Part shown: one piece after another, positions 57,401 to 64,000 of the stretch
Numbering within the stretch: position 1 is the stretch's first letter
Layout: each line of letters starts with the position of its first letter
Position numbers and translations under genes: made by a program
Origin: Halichondria panicea
Taxonomy: Eukaryota; Porifera; Demospongiae; Suberitida; Halichondriidae
DNA length: 64,000 nt
Reading direction: 5' to 3'
Assembly (NCBI RefSeq): GCF_963675165.1
Contig: NC_087383.1
Location: 4,246,979 to 4,310,978, forward strand
Notes under the pieces: model-generated
Told to the model about the DNA's origin: nothing
Databases searched by the model: none
The model's input: the letters and a program-made list of their open reading frames with translations, nothing else

Positions 57401-58745
57401 ATCAAAGTCTCTCGATTAAAATTAATACACAGTGCTTGTATATTATAGTAAGTAGTTCAATTGCTAAAATGGTTGGAATACTATTATTATGACTAATCAA
57501 ATTACTCCAAAACGCGAAAATAGTATTTCAGTATTATTTACACACTCAGCAATTTTCTTAGCCATGATTCTTGCGTGGGGGTAAACACGTTTTTGAAATC
57601 CCCTTTCCTATTTCCTGGATACGCCACTGCCTAATTTGTACTACCTCAGGTTTCTTTGCTGACTCTGCTGTAATTCCCTAGTTCCAATGCATGCACCACT
57701 GATATGTGATAACGTTCAAAGTTCAAATCTGATATCATTCTAGCCACTATTTAAAAGTTTCTGCTATAAGTTTCTATCGCCAAAGGTTTAGCACTTTATG
57801 TGCTATTATGTCAAAGTTCAAATCTGATATCATTCTAGCCACTATTTAAAAGTTTCTGCTATAGGTCATGCACGCTGGGCTGTATAGTGTATAAATGTTT
57901 GTTGCATTTTGACCTCAGGGATCAAAGGAAACACTAATATCTGCCATGTGGCACAGTTCAGATGGTGAACTGTGCCAGATACAATACTAGCACCACAGTA
58001 TGGCTGAAGTTACCTGAAGCCTACTCACTTACCCAATAACTTGAAACGGTCCCTTTTATATTATAGTATAACACGATTGCATTACCGTATAACGGGTAAT
58101 TTGCGGGGGTCAAAATATTCTTGGTTCAGCAATATTTAGCCATTTCGTAGTTTTTATTGTCGTGGTTGCTGCTTGCACTGCAGGTAAAAAGTAGGTAAGG
58201 TCTCTTCATTTGTGGGTAAAACATTCGTGGTCCAGTGTTAAACCATGAAAACCACGAATATTTTGCCCCATGAAAATTACCGCTATACGGTACTTTAAGG
58301 TAAACAAAAACGTTTTTCATGCGGCTGTTGCATTCCACAGCCGACCACAAGTAGTTGCAAACTATAAAAGGAGTGATGTGTACATGGATAGAATGCAGTT
58401 GTTACACAGCTTCGATCACTCGTGTGCACATGGGATGTATTGGCCCAGTAGTGCCTTTGCCCTCAGGCCTAAGTCACTACTGAGCCAATATAATTGGCAC
58501 TCGTGCATGTGTCACAACTATTACATAAACACAGGTGGCAAATATGCGTGAAGCTAACATATTCTCAAGCTTCTAGATGATGCATAGAACCTCAATTATC
58601 TGGACCCTTTGTTAAACCAGATCAATAATTTAAAATGCCAGATAAGCGAATAAGAGAATTGATAAGCCACGTCTAATTCTGTACGTTGTCCACCTGACTT
58701 AATTATGCCTCGAGGCGTAGCCGCACGAGGGATACGGTAAAGCTG

Positions 58746-58779
<34 letters not shown>

Positions 58780-61700
58780 CCAACTGTACGGTTGCAATGC
58801 GACGAAAACTAACAGCTTCTATAGGCTTCTAGCCACGTTCTCTTGGATTTTGATTCGTGGATTTGCAAACTAAAGCTTCTTTCTCTAGTTATGGCTAGTT
58901 GACTCACATTGAAGGCTGTTGCAGTCTCTTCAGAATCTTTTATAGCATCATCTGTTTGCACAAACTTTCTATTGAACACATGAGTTAGCCTTGCACTAAA
59001 GCGCTAGCTTTTTGTTAGCTACACAAGAGTCAGAAAAGATCTGTTAAAACAGCTAGCTATAGATCTAGTAGCCATTGTGAAATTGATCTCTTTGGACACA
59101 CCCTTTAATTATTCCTGTGGATGCAATGCGCATGCGCGCTCATCCCCACATGTTAGAGCATCCAGTGGCAGAATCATTTTTCTTGAGGTCCTGGACCAGT
59201 GGTATACCGGTAAGCCACAAAACAAATGATACCATATAGACTAGATAACAATAGATTCATGTACACAAGTCTGGTAACAATAGATACATGTACACAAGTC
59301 TTTTCTTTTCAGTAGATATAGATACACACTTTCTGCTTGTTTAATTATGCTATACTGTTTGTGCTATACTACTGTCTGTTCTCTCTTCTTTCTTTTCTTT
59401 TCTTCTCTCTTACTCCGTGCCTTTGACAAACTCACAGTATACACTATGAACTGTGGACACCCCTTTTCTTGTGAAACAATAAAGCACATTGCAAATTATT
59501 TACCTCTTCTATAACTTTTGAGCGAAAGCAAAAACATGGCGAGAGGCATTAGCAAGCGCACGCTTGCAACACTTGATAAAAACAGCAGTGTAAATATGTG
59601 GTCTGCACATATGAGATACATGTATACCCATGGTATTTGGTGTCATTTTGCGCATACACAGTTATGGACACACCTGTTTCTTCATTACCCTACTGAAAAT
59701 AAATTTGCCCAGCCTTGTATAATACCATATGCAAATTAATATCTAGCGGGTGAGCGATCGATGTAAAAGACGAAAAAAGAAGATTTTATTAATGTGTAAT
59801 GAAACGACATTTTACATAGCTATAGACTCTAGCAGTTAGTTGACTAAGTGTTGATCTCTACATTACTATAAAAGGAGTGAAACCAATGATGCAGAAACTC
59901 CCCTATAGATCTGCCACCGCATACATGGGTACTGGAACCGGAGTATAGGCCAGTAGAGTAGTTTTTGCGATTATAAGAAATAGAACCACTCCTAGGCTAG
60001 CTCTATAGCCATGCAACGTGCAAGGTAGGCTTATTAGTTTTTGCTCGTTTTATTCAGACAGGGAAGCTTAATATTAAAATCCGTCACAGTATTTTAAACT
60101 CAGGAAAACAGACAAACGAATCAAAGGACTGTGCACCTCGGGTTAAATTATGGCTTATAACAAGCGCAATGCTTTTTTCATGCTTGATTCATGCATGGGA
60201 GACAATAATTATTTATGTAAAATTAATAATTACAGTGCCTTTAGTCTATAGAGTAAATAAACTATAGAGTAAATAAACGCAATTTGGTACGTGTTAGTAC
60301 ATAAATGTAAATATTTTGAGATTGGAACATTTCTAAGAAAATATGATGATACCGTTGTGTTGGTGAACAAATTATCTAAAACATATCCAAAAATATTTCC
60401 ATGGCAACCAAAGGTGATGGGTATGTGGTGGTTTATAAAACACCAACATTTTTCTATAGCGGACAATCACTTAGCGATGGAAAAGACCAATTGTTTTCGG
60501 CTAAGGTATGGAACTTTGGCACAACATTCCTGAATAGTTTAGCTAACATAATTATGCATGGTTATGTATAGCTTACATAAGTACACGTACTGATTAATAC
60601 TCAATTATGGGATATTTTAGGTGCCTTTTCGCTTAGCGATGGAACTCAAGCAAATTTGTCGGCTAAGGTCTAATTGTTTTTGCACATTAATTGTTAATAC
60701 ATTTTTTATCTTTTGATACAAAAAAGTTGTCCAGAAATACTTTTGTTCCGGAGATATTTCATGTTACACATATATTTTACGACCACCCCCCATTTTTACT
60801 AAAAGTAATTGCACGTCGTTAATGACGACGTGCAATTACTGCCTTGACGACGTGCAATTACTGATACGCGATTAATCACTGTACGCATCACAGTGAATAA
60901 TTGGACAACATGCAATTATAATTATGTATGTGTATCTACATAATTATAGCTAAAATTATCTCTTTTCAGACCTGCCAATAATCATCAGTGGCAATCGCTT
61001 AGCTTGTTTTGAACCTCAAGAAACAGTGTGGAGAGGTGAAGCTGGGAAAGCATTCACTCTGTCTCACCTTATCGAGCAGAAATCTGACTTTATCACCCCG
61101 CTCAATGGCTTGGCTGGTTTTGAAAACTCGGCCCGTTATTCGCAGACTATCTTCCGACTTCCATTACGCACAAAAACATCTAGTCTCTCGGAAAATATAT
61201 ACAACATTCAAAAACTGCAAGAGCTCCTCGATGCTCTTAGAAAGGAGGCCAAGTATTTGCTTCTGTTTTTGAAGTCAGTGTGCAAGATCCAAGTAGTGCA
61301 CATCTCACCGAGTGGTCAGCACAGCACATCCTTCTGTGTGGAAATAGATCCAGCTAATCTAGTATCAATTACTTCCAAGCGTTGTTTGTTCATGCAGCAA
61401 CTTCGGCAGGCTCATTGTCTACGGCCATACTCAATTTGCCAAGTATTTTCATTCACAGCTACTTTCACTGTAATAGTGACTGATAACAATCAGAGGAGTA
61501 ACCAAGCTGGCAAGAGCAATTGGCTGATAGCTAATAATGTCGGATCAGCAGACACTGCAGTACAAGCAGCTGCAGCTAAGCAGCGTACCTTTCCGTGGGT
61601 TGGTACAGTATTGGAGCTAGGTGCTAGTTCTGTTGGGGGTCGGATATTTTGTTTCCTTCCCATGCCAGTGGAGGCTGCATCTGGACTGCCAGTTCATGTC

Positions 61701-64000
61701 AATGGAACATTTGGGCTCAACGACGAGAGACGTAGTTTAAAGTGGCCTGGAATTGAGAGGAGGAATGATCCCACAGCAAATTGGAACAAAATTCTCGTTA
61801 GTCAGCTCCTCCCACCTTGTTATGCTATGCTACTAATGGAGGCTAAGAAATGTATTTCTCATGATCAGTTCTATAGAGCCTGGCCTGATTTGGACACGGT
61901 CAAGCAACACTTTTCTGAGATTCTCCATCCTTTGTACATTTCATTGTTTCAGCAAGCAGTTGTTTGGGCTGAGAAGATCGAAGCACTTCAAGTCCTTGGG
62001 AACTGGATTCTCATCTCTCAAGCAACGTTTATCAGTGAAGACAGCAGACTTCCCTCCATTGTGAAACGAGTTCTCACCAATTCTGGTGTATATCTAGTCG
62101 AGGTCCCTTCAAACATATGGAGAGCAATGTATCACGCCAAGGTTGGTGTCACGGAGGTATCTCCTATGTTAGTTCGCTCCAAACTTCGCACCCACCCTGA
62201 AAGTTATTCTAACATTGACCCAATTGGCAAGAGGGTGATTTTGACGTACTGCCTCTCTGACAATTGCTACAACGATCTCAAAGGTTTAAATCTTCTACCC
62301 CTAGCGAATGGTAGCTTTACTAACTTCGATACCACTTTCGGACAGCAAACCGTTTACCTTTGCTCTAATGATTGTCCGCGATCCTTACTCCCTAACTTGA
62401 ACCACTTACTTGTCGATGCATCAGATGATATAAATCTTCAACAAAATTTGTATTCTGTGGCTGCTCAACAACAAACAAAACTTCGACTCCTCACTGAGAG
62501 AGATGTTGCTAGTCTCCTCTCCAAGGCTCTACCTTCAAGCAGGAGCAGTCTAGTGCCCATGCCCCACCCTCAGATTCCCTCCACTTGGCTTCAGACCTTC
62601 TGGAATTGGATGCAGAATAAAAATTTACAATATTTTGCTAACCAGCTTCTAATTCCTTGCTACATCTCCACCTCTAGCTCAACAAGAAGTTTTTGCCTTG
62701 CTCCCCTTAGCAGTGTACAGGCCGTGATTTATGTCAGCAGATTTTCGTCTTGCTCTAGCAGTTTGCTCTCTGCTCTTTACAAAATGAATATCAGAATTTG
62801 CCTACAAAGTGAATTCAGTTATATACAGCACAGGCAACTTTCATCATGCATAAAGCAGCTAGACACAAACAACGTGTTAGATGTCATAGCATCACAGCCA
62901 AATTACGGAGGAATTACTTTTACAGCTCCAGAAGCTGACAGCTTGAGAGTTTTTCTCATATCTAGCACTTACACACCTTCTCCAATGAGAATTAATGTCT
63001 TAAAGAACATTTGCATATTCTCGTCTGCTTCAAACTCATCTGAAAAACTGTTTTCTATTAACACAGCAACATTGAATTCTGTAACAAGACAAGTAGTAGG
63101 AGAACCAAACAACTGTGCTTTCAATGTTGCAAACCTGCCTTCAAACTTCATTGTTCTGTCCCGAGGAAATCAGTATCAGCTGCAGCTATTGCAATCCTTA
63201 ACTATCTCTTTTCCATCAGATTGCAAACTTCTTGTTGATCATGTGTTTCCGCTCATTAAAAGCAGGACATTCCCAGACCACCTCATCGACAACATAATGT
63301 CAGAAGTACTGGCCATGTTTCCAGTCCTCAACTCCAGAGAGTACAATATTAATATGGCCAGTCACCTTCAGGGCTTACAATTTGTAAAGACAGCTAATGG
63401 GCGAAAGAGTCCTTTGGAACTATTTACGCCTTTTGATTCAGATATTTTGAGCCTGTATAGCGGAGATAATGTATTCCCTCAGGCTCCTTACAACACGTAT
63501 GAGAGAGTTCAAACTTTAAAAACCTGTGGTCTCCGTGTCGCAGTTACCCCACAACAAGCCCTTGACATTGTCTACTCCATTAGTTGTTCCCACAGCACAC
63601 GTCCACAACAAGTCGATAGCGTAAAGCTAAGTCGGGCCAAGGCAGTGCTTAATTACATAAGCACACCTACTTTTCAAAAGCAAACTGGTGGACACTATGT
63701 AGTAGCTAATGATCGTTATCGAAATTACACCTTCTCAACTGCTCTTAAGCATCTAGCTACTAACTGGAGCTGGCTCCCAATTCTCAGTGATAAGCCGTCC
63801 GGCTATCCTGAGAATATGTCATGGAAAGGGCAAGGCCTTAGTTCACATTTTATTTCTCTGAGCAACTCCATAGTTGCACCTTTGGAGCAAAGTACTCTTC
63901 CCTACCTAGTTGGCTCACAGGCCTATATTGTATCTCCTACTGTTGCCCATTATATTGCCGATATGCTATCAACTGATTCTGGTAGTCTTTCACAGTATGT
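54490..64000 (+). CDS. SACS: Sacsin-family protein, 5' part (runs off the right edge)
   Basis: Three exons join in phase: 54490-54585, 57052-57310, and 60970 to the end of the window (3,031 bases without a stop), giving 1,128 residues so far. It opens [20 protein letters not shown]...[19 protein letters not shown]. FGxRxPLxxxIKxILxxYPDG followed by ELIQNADDA is the start of a sacsin repeat, with an HSP90-type ATPase N-box ([11 protein letters not shown]), [13 protein letters not shown] (glycine loop) and [16 protein letters not shown]. The following residues fit the rest of the first sacsin repeat and linker. Sacsin is a giant co-chaperone scaffold in vertebrates; invertebrates have several shorter members, so orthology is not fixed. 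The ATG at 54490 is chosen because the frame upstream has a stop. Introns of 2.5 and 3.7 kb are filled with repeats. Confidence 0.9.
55445..56045. repeat. Long dispersed repeat X, copy 2 (sacsin intron 1)
   Basis: Reverse-complement partner of 46585-47185. It starts at GCGCATGCGCAAGCGAGGTATACGGTA-type sequence and a GTGT-rich tract, and ends near GGCATCAGCACGGGTGC. Upstream bases 55136-55270 resemble 21720-21800. Confidence 0.85.
57713..57865. repeat. Direct duplication of ~58 bases (sacsin intron 2)
   Basis: CAAAGTTCAAATCTGATATC...AAAAGTTTCTGCTATA occurs twice, with about 42 bases between copies, almost unchanged. Confidence 0.85.
57949..57977. repeat. Perfect small hairpin
   Basis: TGGCACAGTTCA and its exact complement TGAACTGTGCCA flank the 5-base loop GATGG. 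It lies in sacsin intron 2; no terminal repeat family is known to me. Confidence 0.8.
58083..58292. repeat. Palindromic MITE family A (sacsin intron 2)
   Basis: The termini TACCGTATAACGGGTAATT and AATTACCGCTATACGGTA pair, and the inner CAAAATATTC / GAATATTTTG pair as well. It shares the middle (GGTAAGGTCTCTTCATTTGTG / CTTGCACTGCAGGTAAA, inverted) with the copies at 3429 and 36939. Confidence 0.8.
58705..59170. repeat. Long dispersed repeat X, diverged copy 3 (sacsin intron 2)
   Basis: CGAGGGATACGGTAAAGCTG plus a (GT)n run of about 34 bases, then sequence related to copies 1 and 2 (CTATAGGCTTCTAGCCACGT, TGGATTTGCAAACTAAAGCTTC). It is more diverged than the other two. Confidence 0.75.
60804..60864. 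repeat. Hairpin plus extra arm (sacsin intron 2)
   Basis: AGTAATTGCACGTCG and CGACGTGCAATTACT form a hairpin with a 7-base loop; a third copy of the arm (GACGACGTGCAATTACTG) follows at once, so alternative stems are possible. Confidence 0.75.

Noticed and set aside
58136-58290. Possible small genes at 58126-58350 and 58270-58551
   Set aside because: They overlap the palindromic MITE and its flank, inside a sacsin intron.
1-64000. CRISPR-like array or bacterial operon structure
   Set aside because: The repeats found are inverted or tandem transposon parts without regular spacers, and the genes are spliced animal genes.
1-64000. tRNA or rRNA genes
   Set aside because: No cloverleaf-like or rRNA-like sequence was recognised by eye; a covariance-model search would be needed to exclude tRNAs.

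Overview
This looks like a stretch of sponge nuclear genome. The evidence is indirect: spliced animal genes with many short GT-AG introns (often 45-100 bases), AT-rich intergenic DNA full of small palindromic repeats, one very long extracellular protein gene, and one long repeat type seen in several copies. The repeat style and the secreted protein resemble haplosclerid demosponges such as Amphimedon. That assignment is inference, not proof. All exon structures below were joined by hand from splice sites, reading phase and protein logic.

Layout, left to right. 0.5-10 kb: a minus-strand gene of at least 17 exons (ZNF106-like: N-terminal C2H2 finger, long disordered middle, short coiled coil, WD40 repeats), open at the left edge. 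10-22.5 kb: a gene-poor accessory zone with several transposon types, a spliced retroviral-type integrase fragment, a DEG/ENaC C-terminal fragment with an internal stop, a BEL/Pao-like fragment, a 2.1 kb inverted-repeat element carrying a decayed RecQ helicase plus a zinc-finger exon, and pieces of a second copy of the receptor gene that follows. 22.5-30.5 kb: a secreted or membrane-tethered protein of 2,279 residues coded by one signal-peptide exon and one 6.7 kb exon. It shares a short divergent promoter region with a GKAP1 orthologue (30.9-33.9 kb). 34.2-36.6 kb: a PDE5/6/11-like N-terminal and GAF protein without a catalytic domain. 37.4-38.9 kb: an intronless BBE-type FAD oxidoreductase. 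39.3-45.0 kb: an MPPE1/PGAP5-like metallophosphoesterase, divergently paired with a Bles03-like gene at 45.3-46.2 kb. 46-50 kb: repeats. 50.2-51.8 kb: an intronless POT/PTR2-like transporter. 54.5 kb to the right edge: the 5' part of a sacsin-family gene with two large repeat-filled introns.

The gene neighbours have unrelated housekeeping roles (GPI-anchor remodelling, cGMP signalling, transport, chaperone function), so no operon-like pathway is evident. The most unusual signal is transposon biology. Nine insertions of at least four sequence families all begin with TA(G/C), end with the complement, and are flanked by exact 9-base target duplications. They range from a 30-base perfect hairpin to the 2.1 kb element with the RecQ pseudogene and zinc-finger exon. 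This suggests one shared 9-bp-duplicating transposase, perhaps Mutator-like, that is not itself visible in the window.
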